64,000 nucleotides of DNA, from positions 620,001 to 684,000 of the forward strand of contig CAWIMD010000004.1 in NCBI GenBank assembly GCA_963837165.1. Direction: 5' to 3'. The notes beneath the pieces are model-generated. The model was given only the letters and a program-made list of their open reading frames with translations, did no database searches and had not been told where the DNA came from. The DNA is from JAENWD01 sp963837165. GTDB taxonomy: Bacteria > Acidobacteriota > Vicinamibacteria > Vicinamibacterales > JAENWD01. Below are positions 1 through 8,284 of the stretch, piece by piece; position 1 is the first letter of the stretch, and each line of letters starts with the position of its first letter. The position numbers were made by a program, and so were the translations under genes.

Positions 1-260
1 TGGTCGGTCACCTTCAGCCGGCGATCCAGCTCCTTCATCAGCTCGCCCCCGCCCTCGAGCACCTCGAGGACGTAGACGCCTTCCTTGTGATGGCCGATCT
101 CATAGGCGAGCTTCCGCCGGCCCCAGTTGTCGGTCTTCACGAGGACACCCTGCAGGCGCTGGGCGATCTGCTCGACCTGCTCGTGCACGGCCGCGACCTG
201 TTCCTCGGTCGCCTCCGGGTTCACGATGTACACGAGCTCATACGTGCGCAGTGCGCTCAT
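1..260 (-). CDS. rpsF: 30S ribosomal protein S6, 3-prime end cut by window
   Basis: Small-subunit ribosomal protein S6, which binds 16S rRNA with S18. The visible 86 residues start MSALRTYELVYIVNPEA, the usual S6 opening strand, and continue through VKTDNWGRRKLAYEI, the conserved S6 core. The start ATG is the complement of 258-260. The C-terminus lies beyond base 1. It follows pth on the same strand after about 158 bases without a gene. Identity is firm from the sequence; only the end is missing. Confidence 0.95.
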   Translation of the reverse strand, partial: MSALRTYELVYIVNPEATEEQVAAVHEQVEQIAQRLQGVLVKTDNWGRRKLAYEIGHHKEGVYVLEVLEGGGELMKELDRRLKVTD

Positions 261-418
261 TGCGGCTCCCTCTGGACGTTGCAACCACGCGGTCCCGCTC
301 CGGAACCGCTGAACGGCCGCCGGTCGCGCGCCGTACGGCGCGGCCGGAGGCAAGGAGTCAAGTTCGACGTTCGGCCCGCCTTCGCCCGCTTTCGCGGGCT
401 GCGGCGAGACGACCCGTA

Positions 419-1045
419 TCAGGATTGACCGTCCTTCGTGCTGCCGGCCTCTTCTTCCGGCAACGTCTGCTGTCCGGCTTTCGCGGCGTCCGCGTTGAAC
501 CGGTTCATCACGCCCTCGATCCCGTCCGCCAGAAACGTTTCCACCGCGTCGGCCGCCCGCACGATGGCCTCGTCGATCACGGGCCGTTCGTCGGCGTCGA
601 ACCTGGCCAGCACGTGGTCCGCCAGATCGCGCCGCTCGTCGCCGCGTCCGACCCCCACGCGCAGCCGCGCGTACTGCTCGGTACCCAGCTGCTCGGCGAT
701 CGACTTCAACCCATTGTGCCCGCCCGACGATCCGCCCGGCCTCGCCCGCAGCCGTCCGAGCGGCAGGTTCACGTCGTCGGTGACGACGAGCAGGTCCGGC
801 GTCTCGATCCGGTAGTACCGCACCAGCGCGCTGACGGCGCCGCCGCTCAGGTTCATGAACGTGAGCGGCTTCACCAGGAGCATGGGCGCCGGCGCCCGCA
901 CCCGGGCGACCAGCGCGTCGGCGGGAGCGCTCTCGAACGCCGCGCCCGCGCGCCGCGCCACTTCGTCGGCCACAAGGAAGCCCACGTTGTGGCGGGTGTC
1001 CCGGTACTTCGCGCCGGGATTGCCCAGCCCGACGACCAGCTTCAG
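419..1045 (-). CDS. pth: Peptidyl-tRNA hydrolase
   Basis: Releases tRNA from prematurely dissociated peptidyl-tRNA in the cytoplasm. About 208 residues, normal for the family. Visible family motifs: GLGNPG near residue 5, TRHNVGF with the catalytic His, FMNLSG, and GGHNGLKS. By homology the first residue is the L of LKLVVGLGNPG, so the start codon appears to be CTG, overlapping the TGA stop of the upstream rplY gene as CTGA. No ATG, GTG or TTG lies close enough to give a normal N-terminus. An upstream in-frame start inside rplY is possible but would add a non-conserved extension. The pair rplY-pth is translationally coupled. The C-terminal tail (about 20 residues, Ala/Glu-rich) is longer than in E. 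coli. Confidence 0.92.
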   Translation of the reverse strand: MKLVVGLGNPGAKYRDTRHNVGFLVADEVARRAGAAFESAPADALVARVRAPAPMLLVKPLTFMNLSGGAVSALVRYYRIETPDLLVVTDDVNLPLGRLRARPGGSSGGHNGLKSIAEQLGTEQYARLRVGVGRGDERRDLADHVLARFDADERPVIDEAIVRAADAVETFLADGIEGVMNRFNADAAKAGQQTLPEEEAGSTKDGQS

Positions 1046-1713
1046 CTCTTCGCCTCGTCCTTCTCGGTCTTGCCCTTCTTGATGACCTCGGGCTCCGCCG
1101 TCGCCGTCGGCGTGACGGCGACCTCGGCCGCCGGCGCCTCCTCGACACGCAGCGCCACGACGTGCACGAGCATCGTGTCGGGCTCGCTGACCGGCGTCCA
1201 CTTCGCGCCCTGCGCCACGTCGCGGATGCGGATGCCCTGGCCCATCATCAGCTCGGTGACGTCCACTTCGACATGCTCGGGGATGTCCGCCGGCAGGCAC
1301 TCGACCTCGAACTGGCGGGTGACGAAGTCGAGCACGCCGTTCTGCTGCTTGACGCCGCGCGCCTCGCCCTTGACCGTGACGGGCACGGTCACCGTCAGCT
1401 TGCGGTCCATCGCGACGCGGTACAGGTCGGCGTGGAGCAACGCGTGCGTGACCGGGTGGAGCAGGAAGTCTTTGACGAGCACCCGAGTGGCCTCGCCGTC
1501 CAGCTCGAGCGAGATGATGGTGTTGGCGCCGGACTCGGAGTGCAGGATCCGCGAGAGTGCCTTCGGATCCACCGTTACCGAGACCGCCGGCCCGATGCCG
1601 CCGCCCGCAACCGGCCCGTACAGGACCGCCGGCAGCCGCCCGGCCGCGCGATGACGCCGCGCCTCGTTCTTGCCCTTGTCCGCCCGCTTCTCTGCCTGCA
1701 GTGTCGCTTCCAT
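1042..1713 (-). CDS. rplY: 50S ribosomal protein L25 / general stress protein Ctc
   Basis: Binds 5S rRNA in the large ribosomal subunit. At 223 residues it is the long two-domain CTC/TL5 form, not the short E. coli L25. Residues 1-95 are the L25 RNA-binding barrel (RRHRAAGRLPAVLYGP; FLLHPVTHALLHADLYRV), and the rest is the TL5 C-terminal domain (HVEVDVTELMMGQGIRIRDV). The tail is Ala/Glu/Lys-rich and ends in DEAKS. It lies between prs and pth, a common arrangement, and its stop codon overlaps the pth start. The start ATG is at 1711-1713. Confidence 0.94.
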   Translation of the reverse strand: MEATLQAEKRADKGKNEARRHRAAGRLPAVLYGPVAGGGIGPAVSVTVDPKALSRILHSESGANTIISLELDGEATRVLVKDFLLHPVTHALLHADLYRVAMDRKLTVTVPVTVKGEARGVKQQNGVLDFVTRQFEVECLPADIPEHVEVDVTELMMGQGIRIRDVAQGAKWTPVSEPDTMLVHVVALRVEEAPAAEVAVTPTATAEPEVIKKGKTEKDEAKS

Positions 1714-1729
1714 GAGGACCTCTTGCCGA

Positions 1730-1776
<47 letters not shown>

Positions 1777-1780
<4 letters not shown>

Positions 1781-2742
1781 ACAAACAGCGAAGAGACCGA
1801 GGTCTCCTCGTGGATGCTGCGGATCGCCTGCCCGAGCAGGCGCGCCACCGACAGCACCTGAATCTTGCCGCACTGCAGCCGCTCGTCCGTCATCGGGATC
1901 GTGTTGGTCACGATCAGCGTCTCGAGCGCGGACCTCTCGATGCGCTCGAGCGCCGGTCCCGACAGGACCCCGTGCACGGCGCACCCCATGACGCGGGCGG
2001 CGCCGTTCGTCTTCAGCGCGTCGGCCGCCTTCTGGATCGTGCCCGCGGTGTCGATGATGTCGTCCTGAATGATGCAGGTGCGGCCCTGCACGTCACCCAC
2101 GACGTTCATCACTTCCGCCGTCCCGTCGTCGGTGCGGCGCTTGTCGATCACCGCCAGCTCAGCGCTCAGCCGCTTGGCGTAGGCCCGCGCCCGCTCCGCG
2201 CCGCCCGCGTCCGGCGCGACAATCGTCAGGTTCGGGTAGTTCTTCCGCGCCAGGTGCTCGATGATCACCGGCGCGGCGAACAGATGGTCCACCGGGATGT
2301 CGAAGAACGCCTGGATCTGCGCTTTGTGCAGGTCCATCGTCAGCACCCGGTTCACGCCGGCCGCGCTGAGCACGTTGGCCACCAGCTTGGCCGAGATCGG
2401 CACGCGGGGCTTGTCCTTCCGGTCCTGCCGCGCGTAGCCGTAGTACGGGATCACCGCGGTGATGCGAGCCGCCGACGACCGACGGAACGCGTCGGTCATG
2501 ATCATCAGCTCCATCAGCGCCTGGTCCACCGACCCGCCGCCCGGCGTGGCGCAGGTGGGCTGGACGATGAAGACGTCGGTGCCGCGGATGTTCTCGTCGA
2601 TCTGGAACGACACCTCCGTGTCCGGAAAGCGCCGCAGCCGCGCCTGCCCCGTCGAGATGCCCAGATAGTCGGCGATCTCGCGCGCCAGCTGCGGATGCGC
2701 GCTGCCGGAAAAGATCTTCAGCTCGCCGAACCCGGTCGGCAT
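1777..2742 (-). CDS. prs: Ribose-phosphate pyrophosphokinase
   Basis: Makes PRPP from ribose-5-phosphate and ATP for purine, pyrimidine, His, Trp and NAD synthesis. About 321 residues with the chosen start (MPTGFGELKIFSG), close to the usual 310-320. A more distal ATG at 2820 would add 26 poorly conserved residues and reach the tRNA-Gln gene. Visible family features: FSGSAHPQLAREIADYLG, YYGYARQDRKDKPRVPISAK, DLHKAQIQAFFD, and the PRPP-binding loop IIQDDIIDTAGTI near residue 220. The stop codon sits inside a heptamer repeat. It lies downstream of tRNA-Gln and ispE on the same strand, so read-through from the tRNA promoter is likely. Confidence 0.95.
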
Positions 2743-2823
2743 CAACGACGTCCCTGTGCCTGGCGCACCCGTGTCTCCATCAGTCTGCGTCAGTGCCGAC
2801 ACACGATCCGCCGGCTGCATGAG

Positions 2824-2898
2824 TGGTTGGGGCGGAAGGATTCGAACCTTCGAATACGGGATCCAAAGTCCCGCGCCTTACCGCTTGGCCACGCCCCA
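2824..2898 (-). tRNA. tRNA-Gln (UUG)
   Basis: A 75-nt cloverleaf on the minus strand. The acceptor TGGGGCG pairs with CGCCCCA, followed by A and an encoded CCA. The anticodon arm CGGGA-CTTTGGA-TCCCG gives the anticodon TTG. The T arm contains GGTTCGAATCC. It sits between ispE and prs, as tRNA-Gln does in several lineages. Confidence 0.95.
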
Positions 2899-3059
2899 TC
2901 GTCGCCCGACGGGCGCACTGCGCGCTCGAGGAGGTCGCGTCCGAACGGACCCGGCCGCGGCCGCCGGGACCCGGGCGCCTCCCGTGTCCGCGTCTCGTCC
3001 TCGTCCGGGGAGATGCCGACCTGCAGGAGCGGGTTCAACCACGGTCGTGCAAAACCCTG

Positions 3060-3088
3060 ATTTTATACGACCCGGCCGTGGCCGGCAA
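3060..3088 (-). promoter_or_regulatory. Candidate sigma-70 promoter for tRNA-Gln and prs
   Basis: On the minus strand TTGCCG (3083-3088) is followed after 17 bases by TAAAAT (3060-3065), at the 3-prime end of ispE. The tRNA gene begins about 160 bases downstream. This is consensus matching by eye only. Confidence 0.45.
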
Positions 3089-4031
3089 GCCGCCCGGCCT
3101 GGGCGCCGCGCCCGGAAGTGCTCGTGGCAACGGCCTGCCACCCCTTCACGCGAAGGGCCCGCGCGGCTCGCGCCGCGGCGGCGGCCGTCGCGAACAGGCC
3201 GAATGACGCCGAGCCGCTCCCCGACATCCTGGCCACCAGCGCGCCCAGATCCTCCAGGGCGCGTCGGATTTCCGCGATCTCAGGCCGTCGCGCTTCCACC
3301 GGGTCCTGCAGGTCGTTGTGTAAAGAGTGAAACCGTCCGGCGAGGATCCCCAACATGTTGGGTTCCGCCGTCCACTCCGCCACATTTGGGGACAGTCCCC
3401 GATTCCCGCCGGGATTGGGGACAGTCCCCGTTTTGGGGGCAGTTCCCGGTTTAGGGGGAGTGACCCACGAGTAAGCCTCGGAGGTCGAGACGCCGCGCTC
3501 CGGCCAGGCCACGACGACGGGATGGGGTGGCAGATCGGTCAGCGGGAACAGGCGTTCGCCGCGGCCCAGGCCGAGCGCCGTGCCGCCGACGAGAAAAAAC
3601 GGCACGTCGGACCCGAGGCCGGCCGCGACGTCGGCGAGATCCGCGAGCGGCAGGCCCAGGCGCCAGACCCGGTTCAGCGCCACGAGCGCCGCCGCCGCAT
3701 CACTGCTGCCTCCGCCGAGACCCGCTGCCGGGGGCAGGCGCTTGCGGATGGCGATACAGGCGCCGCGCGCGGCGCCGGACTTCCCGGCCGCACGCCAGAG
3801 CGCGCCGGCCGCCCGCCACGCGAGATTCGACTCGTCGAGCGGCATCTTCGACGCGTCGCCGCGCAGCTCGAGGCTGCCGCGCGTCGCCCGGACGATCACC
3901 GTGTCGTGCAGCGCGATCGCCTGCAGCACTGTCGCGACCTCGTGATAGCCGTCCCTCCGGCGGCCGAGCAGGCGCAGGTCGAGGTTGATCTTCCCGTGCG
4001 CCCTGACCGCGACGTGCGAGGCAGCCGCCAC
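3063..4031 (-). CDS. ispE: 4-diphosphocytidyl-2-C-methyl-D-erythritol kinase
   Basis: Phosphorylates CDP-ME in the MEP isoprenoid pathway. GHMP-kinase features: substrate region AHGKINLDLRLLGRRRDGYHE near the N-terminus, the glycine-rich ATP loop PPAAGLGGGSSDAAAAL near residue 105, and the C-terminal motif MSGSGSASFGLF. At 322 residues it is about 30 longer than usual. The excess is a Pro/Gly/Thr-rich stretch (around residues 190-225) encoded by palindromic repeats at 3388-3447. The start is GTG directly after the TGA of the lolB-like gene, indicating translational coupling. Confidence 0.94.
   Translation of the reverse strand: MAAASHVAVRAHGKINLDLRLLGRRRDGYHEVATVLQAIALHDTVIVRATRGSLELRGDASKMPLDESNLAWRAAGALWRAAGKSGAARGACIAIRKRLPPAAGLGGGSSDAAAALVALNRVWRLGLPLADLADVAAGLGSDVPFFLVGGTALGLGRGERLFPLTDLPPHPVVVAWPERGVSTSEAYSWVTPPKPGTAPKTGTVPNPGGNRGLSPNVAEWTAEPNMLGILAGRFHSLHNDLQDPVEARRPEIAEIRRALEDLGALVARMSGSGSASFGLFATAAAAARAARALRVKGWQAVATSTSGRGAQAGRLAGHGRVV
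3388..3447. repeat. Palindromic repeats (GGGGACAGTCCCC type) inside ispE
   Basis: Two exact 13-bp copies of GGGGACAGTCCCC (3388-3400 and 3417-3429) and a degenerate copy GGGGGCAGTTCCC (3435-3447) lie in the ispE coding region and keep the frame. The same palindrome family recurs in nuoL at 44707-44745. It looks like a REP-type element tolerated in a surface loop. Confidence 0.85.
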
Positions 4032-4841
4032 TCAGCGCTCCTTGCCCGCGGCGCGGAGCGGGCCGGAGTCGCGCAGCTCGTCGAGCGTGATCGGCTGCGC
4101 CGAGGCCGGCACATCGACCGTGAACGCCTCGGGACCGAGCGCGACGTTGGTCTCCACCTGATTGAGCGCGAGGCGGACATCGAGCGCGGGCGTGCTCTCG
4201 CCACCTTGACCCCGGATCCGCACGCGACCGGGCCCCGTGGCCGTGTAGTCGGTCAGTTCGACGACGAGCCGCCCCGACACGGTCTCGACCAGCCGCCAGC
4301 GATCGCCGTGCCGCAGCCACACGGATCCGCCAGCCGTCCCCGCGATCCGAATCCAGTCCGTCCCGTACTGCGACGCTGTCGCCGGCGCGAATCCTTCGGA
4401 CGGGCAGCCTGACAGCCAGCGCCGGAGATCGGCGGGGCTGACGGCGAGGCCGGCGAGCGCGTCGAGAATCGCCGCCGGATCGGCATGATCGAGCACGCGG
4501 TCATCGCGCGGCAGCCACAGCGTCGCCTGCCCGCCGTGCCCCGCCAGCACGAACACCGGCGCGCCGAATGGCGCGACTGCCTCGACGCGCAGCGCATCCG
4601 GCGCGGCGAACCCGGCCTGCAGACGGCCGCGCAGCTTGACGTGCCCCACACGTCCCGACAGGCCGATCTCCGCCGTGACCGACCGGAGTCCCGCGCAGTG
4701 CGCGGTGGCCTCGTCCAGCATCGGCGCGGGGGTGCTCAGGGGCGTCGAGGGACCAGTGGGCAGGTGCAGCGGGGCGGGCGCGCACGCGGCTGCCAGGGCC
4801 AGCAGGGCCAGGACGGCGGTGCCGCGTGCTCCTCCCCGCAC
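4032..4841 (-). CDS. LolB-like outer-membrane lipoprotein
   Basis: A predicted lipoprotein of 269 residues with an N-terminal signal and lipobox ending LALAAAC, so it should be acylated at Cys20. The body resembles the LolB/DUF4292 half-barrel (LSGRVGHVKLRGRLQAGF, DALRVEAVAPFGAPVFVL, then beta strands such as GRLVVELTDYTATGPGRVRI), which receives lipoproteins from LolA at the outer membrane. Position supports this: lolB commonly precedes ispE, and here the genes abut with TGA then GTG. Similarity to E. coli LolB is weak, so DUF4292-type lipoprotein is the safer family name. Confidence 0.7.
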   Translation of the reverse strand: MRGGARGTAVLALLALAAACAPAPLHLPTGPSTPLSTPAPMLDEATAHCAGLRSVTAEIGLSGRVGHVKLRGRLQAGFAAPDALRVEAVAPFGAPVFVLAGHGGQATLWLPRDDRVLDHADPAAILDALAGLAVSPADLRRWLSGCPSEGFAPATASQYGTDWIRIAGTAGGSVWLRHGDRWRLVETVSGRLVVELTDYTATGPGRVRIRGQGGESTPALDVRLALNQVETNVALGPEAFTVDVPASAQPITLDELRDSGPLRAAGKER

Positions 4842-4844
4842 GCG

Positions 4845-6848
4845 CTACTTCGCCTTCTGGATCTTCTTCTCGACCAGCTTGACGTCGAGGTCTTCGCGAT
4901 CGCCGTCGAGCGCGCGCCGCCACGCGGCCACCGCGTCCTGCCGGCGACCGGTCGCCCACAGCAGGTCGCCGAGGTGGTCCTGGACGACGGAGTTGGTGGG
5001 CAACTCGGCCGCCGCCTTGCGCAGCAGTGGCTCGGCGTCGTCGTACCGCTTCTGCTGCATGTAGGCCCAGCCGAGGCTGTCCAGGTACGAGCTGTTGTCG
5101 GGGTCGATCTTGAGCGCCCGCTCGACGAGCGAGACCGCCTCGTCGAGGCGCTCGCCGCGCTCGGCCAGCATGTAGCCGAGGTAGTTCAGGCTCGGCGCGT
5201 GGTTGGGATCCTTGTCGAGCGCATCGCGGAATGCCGCTTCGGCGGCGACGAAGTCCTTGCGCTGCTCGAGCAGGGCGCCGCGCTCGAAGGCGACGCGCAC
5301 GTCGGACGGGAACTTCGACGCCACCCTGTCGAGGGTCTGGTCCGATTCGGACGTCCGCCCGGCGTCCTCCAGCATCTGCACGAGGGCGAGTTGTGCGCCG
5401 ACATCGTCCGGGTTGGCCGTAGCGGAATCCCTCAGGACGACCACCGCGCGATCCTTCCGGCCGGCCTGGTCGAGCGCGCGCGCCTCGAGCTGGGCGAACT
5501 GCGGCTCGTCGGGCTGCCTGAGGCTGGCGGCGTGCGCCAGCGACGCCGCCTGGTCGTATTTCTTGGCCCCCAGGTACGCCTGGATCAGCGACGTCTCGAA
5601 CCCGTGACGATCGTGGGACAGCTCGCGTGCCCGCTTGAACGTGTCGACTGCGGCATCGCCCCGGCCCGCCTGGAGCTGGGCGTAGCCAAGATGCGCGAGC
5701 AGCGTCAGCAGATCCCCGCCGGGCGACCCGGTGTCGCCGGCCGAGTCGAGCCGGGCCACCGCCGGCTGCAGGACGTCGGCCGCCTTGCCATAGAGATGCT
5801 GGGCCTCGTATACCTGCGCGAGCGCAAACGGTCCGGTGGACCCGTGGGGGTCCAGCGCCACGAGGCGCCGCGCGGCCGTTTCAGCCGCGCTGTAATGGTG
5901 CAGCTGCCGCTCGGCCGTGGCCAGCAGGTACAAGGGCCGGGCGTCGGTTGGCGTAGCGGCCGTCACCTGCTGCAGCAGATCGCGCGCCCTGGTCGCGCTC
6001 TCCGTGTGGCCCTCCTGCAGCAGCGCCGTCGCCCAGCGCGTCTTCACGTCGGTGTTCGCGGGCGCGAACGCCGAGAGCCGCTCGTAGACGCGGGCGGCCT
6101 CGCGCCACTGGTGCTGGTTCTCGTACAGCCCGGCGAGCGGCATCATCAGGCGTGGGTTGGACTGCGACGCCTCCTCGAGCGCGCCGACGGCGCGCTCCGG
6201 ATGGCCGAGCGCCGTCTCGGCCCGGGCCAGCAGCAGGTAGGTCTCGCCCGCTCCCGGCTCGTACTCGATCACGCGCCGGAGGACTTCGGCCGCCTTCTGC
6301 GGCTCGTCCACCTGGAGATACATCCGCGCGAGCGTCAGGTCGAGCCCGGCGTCGCGGTCGGTGCCGTCGGCGTGCTGCGCCTGCTCGAGCTCGCCGATCG
6401 CCTGCCGCGCCGCGGCCTCCGATCCCGCGCCGGCCCCGCCGCTCCCCTCTTCGGGTTCGGCGATGGAGGCGTAGATGCCGCCGAGCACCCGATGGGCGTC
6501 GACGTTGTGCGAGTCGATCTTCAGCGCCCCCTCGGCCGTGGCGCGAGCCTCCTGCAGACGGCCCTGTCGCCAGTACATGGCGGCCATCTCGGCCGGGATC
6601 TCCGCCGATTCAGGGTCCAGGGCCTCGGCACGGCGATAGGCGGCGACCGCCTGCTCGACATCGCCCTCGCCCTCGTAGTGCCGGGCGAGCAGAAACTGGT
6701 AGTAGGCAGCCGACGCGCCGTCCTCGGACGGGCTGGCGCCGACGCTCGACGCCGGCGTGTTCGTGCCCTGCGGGGCGACCGCGGCGGGCGCCGCGGCCGC
6801 TGCCGACACGATCACCGCTGCGGCAAAGCGGACGAGCAGTCGCACCAC
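4845..6848 (-). CDS. Secreted tetratricopeptide-repeat protein
   Basis: 667 residues with an N-terminal signal peptide (MVRLLVRFAAAVIVSAAAAA) and then TPR repeats over nearly the full length, for example AVAAYRRAEALDPESAEIPAEMA, APSLNYLGYMLAERGERLDEA and SYLDSLGWAYMQQKRYDDAE. TPR proteins are scaffolds for protein contacts; this one should act in the periplasm or at the outer membrane. Start is GTG (two adjacent GTGs). It is the first gene of the leftward run ending in rpsF and ends three bases before the lolB-like gene, so the two are probably co-transcribed. No specific function can be read from the sequence. Confidence 0.85.
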   Translation of the reverse strand: MVRLLVRFAAAVIVSAAAAAPAAVAPQGTNTPASSVGASPSEDGASAAYYQFLLARHYEGEGDVEQAVAAYRRAEALDPESAEIPAEMAAMYWRQGRLQEARATAEGALKIDSHNVDAHRVLGGIYASIAEPEEGSGGAGAGSEAAARQAIGELEQAQHADGTDRDAGLDLTLARMYLQVDEPQKAAEVLRRVIEYEPGAGETYLLLARAETALGHPERAVGALEEASQSNPRLMMPLAGLYENQHQWREAARVYERLSAFAPANTDVKTRWATALLQEGHTESATRARDLLQQVTAATPTDARPLYLLATAERQLHHYSAAETAARRLVALDPHGSTGPFALAQVYEAQHLYGKAADVLQPAVARLDSAGDTGSPGGDLLTLLAHLGYAQLQAGRGDAAVDTFKRARELSHDRHGFETSLIQAYLGAKKYDQAASLAHAASLRQPDEPQFAQLEARALDQAGRKDRAVVVLRDSATANPDDVGAQLALVQMLEDAGRTSESDQTLDRVASKFPSDVRVAFERGALLEQRKDFVAAEAAFRDALDKDPNHAPSLNYLGYMLAERGERLDEAVSLVERALKIDPDNSSYLDSLGWAYMQQKRYDDAEPLLRKAAAELPTNSVVQDHLGDLLWATGRRQDAVAAWRRALDGDREDLDVKLVEKKIQKAK

Positions 6849-6954
6849 GAATCGATTGTTTCACGAGTCGGCCGATTCTGTCAGCCCGGGCCGGCCGAGC
6901 CGGGCTTTGCGCTATAGTGGCGACACCTGCGGCCGCGGGCCGCGAGGAGGTGTC

Positions 6955-7125
6955 ATGGCGGTCGACCCGGAGCTCCTCGCCATCCTGGCGTGCCCGGAAT
7001 GCAAGCTTCCCGTCACGCCCGTGAAAGGCGGGACGGCGCTCAAGTGCGAGCGCTGCAAGCGCGTCTATCCGGTGAAGGACGACATCCCGGTGATGCTGCT
7101 GGACGAGGCCACCATCGAGCCGTGA
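6955..7125 (+). CDS. Trm112/UPF0434-like zinc-ribbon protein
   Basis: 56 residues. The N-terminal segment LLAILACPECKLPV and the second Cys pair LKCERCKRVYPVKDDIPVML match the Trm112-like family (bacterial YcaR/UPF0434). CPxC and CxxC would hold one zinc. Eukaryotic Trm112 activates methyltransferases; the bacterial role is less clear, and these genes often accompany LPS genes. The start is supported by GAGGAGG at 6944-6950. A TATAGT at 6913-6918 is a possible -10. The GT9 gene follows after 10 bases. Confidence 0.88.
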   Translation: MAVDPELLAILACPECKLPVTPVKGGTALKCERCKRVYPVKDDIPVMLLDEATIEP

Positions 7126-7135
7126 CGACGGTCCG

Positions 7136-8245
7136 ATGCAGATTCTGCTGATCCGGCTCCGCCTGATCGGGGACGTCGTGTTCACGACGCCTGTCATCCG
7201 GGCGCTCCGCCGCAGGTTTCCGGACGCCAGGATCAGCTATCTGGTCGAAGAGTCCGCCGCTCCGGTGGTCCTCGGCCACGCCGATCTCGACGACGTCATC
7301 GTCATTCCTCTCACGTTCGGCCTGCGGCGGATGGCCGACGACCTGCGGATCGGCCGGGCGCTCGCCCGCCGGCGCTTCGATCTCGTGATCGACTTCCACG
7401 GCGGACCGCGCGGCTCCTGGCTGTCGTGGCTCACGCGGGCGCGCGAGCGGATCGGCTACACCGTGATCGGGCGCAGCTGGATGTACACGTGCGCCGTGCC
7501 TCGCCCGCGAGGCCTGCGTCCCCGGCACTCGGTGCAGAACCAGTGGGACCTGCTGACGCCGCTCGGCATCGGCCCCCCATCGCCCGCGGCCGATCCGGTC
7601 CAGATGACCGAATCCCGCGACGCCCGACGACGCGTGGAGGCACGGCTCGCGGCCTCGGGCGTTCCGGAGGCCGCGCCGCTGATCGTCATGCACGTCAGCG
7701 CGGGCAACCCGTTTCGCCGGTGGCCGGCCGATCGGTTCGCCGAGGTGGCAGCGGCGCTCGTGTCCGAGGCCCCCGACCGATACGTGGTCCTCAGCTCCGG
7801 TCCGTCGGATCGCGACGCGGCGGACCAGGTCGGCGAGGCCGCGCGCCGCCGCCTCCCCGCAGGAATGGCCGGACGGATTGCGCAGTGCGGCGAATTCGAT
7901 CTCGGGGAGCTGCGCGCGCTGGTCGGCCGAGCGGCGCTCTTCATCGGCGGCGACACCGGTCCACTCCACGTCGCCAGCACCACCGGGACGGCCATCGTCG
8001 GCCTGTACGGGCCCACGCTGCCGGTGCGCTCGGCCCCGTGGCGCAACCCGGCCATTCCGTCGGCGGCCGTCGAGCCGCCGGCGCTCGCCTGCCGTCCGTG
8101 CGATCAGCGGGTGTGCGTGCACGGAGACTTTCGCTGCCTGGCCTCGATCAGCTCGAGGGCCGTCCTCGATGCCGCGCGACGCGTGCTCGACGCGGAGCAG
8201 CGGGCCGACGGTCCACGAGAGGACGCGCTCCATGCGGGCAGGTGA
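7136..8245 (+). CDS. Glycosyltransferase family 9 (LPS heptosyltransferase-like)
   Basis: 369 residues. GT9 enzymes add heptose from ADP-heptose to the LPS inner core at the cytoplasmic face. Family features: N-terminal MQILLIRLRLIGDVVFTTPVIRAL (short beta strand then the GD motif), YLVEESAAPVVLGHADLDDVI, and the C-terminal nucleotide-binding motif FIGGDTGPLHVAS near residue 280. GT9 includes WaaC, WaaF, WaaQ and relatives; the sequence does not say which. The heptose kinase nearby supports heptose as the sugar. Confidence 0.88.
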   Translation: MQILLIRLRLIGDVVFTTPVIRALRRRFPDARISYLVEESAAPVVLGHADLDDVIVIPLTFGLRRMADDLRIGRALARRRFDLVIDFHGGPRGSWLSWLTRARERIGYTVIGRSWMYTCAVPRPRGLRPRHSVQNQWDLLTPLGIGPPSPAADPVQMTESRDARRRVEARLAASGVPEAAPLIVMHVSAGNPFRRWPADRFAEVAAALVSEAPDRYVVLSSGPSDRDAADQVGEAARRRLPAGMAGRIAQCGEFDLGELRALVGRAALFIGGDTGPLHVASTTGTAIVGLYGPTLPVRSAPWRNPAIPSAAVEPPALACRPCDQRVCVHGDFRCLASISSRAVLDAARRVLDAEQRADGPREDALHAGR

Positions 8246-8284
8246 CCGGAGGAGGCCCCGCGTGGCACACTGCGGATCGCACTC

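Noticed and set aside
3527..4412. Plus-strand frames opposite ispE and the lolB-like gene
   Set aside because: Arg/Pro-rich low-complexity products, typical antisense shadows in GC-rich DNA.
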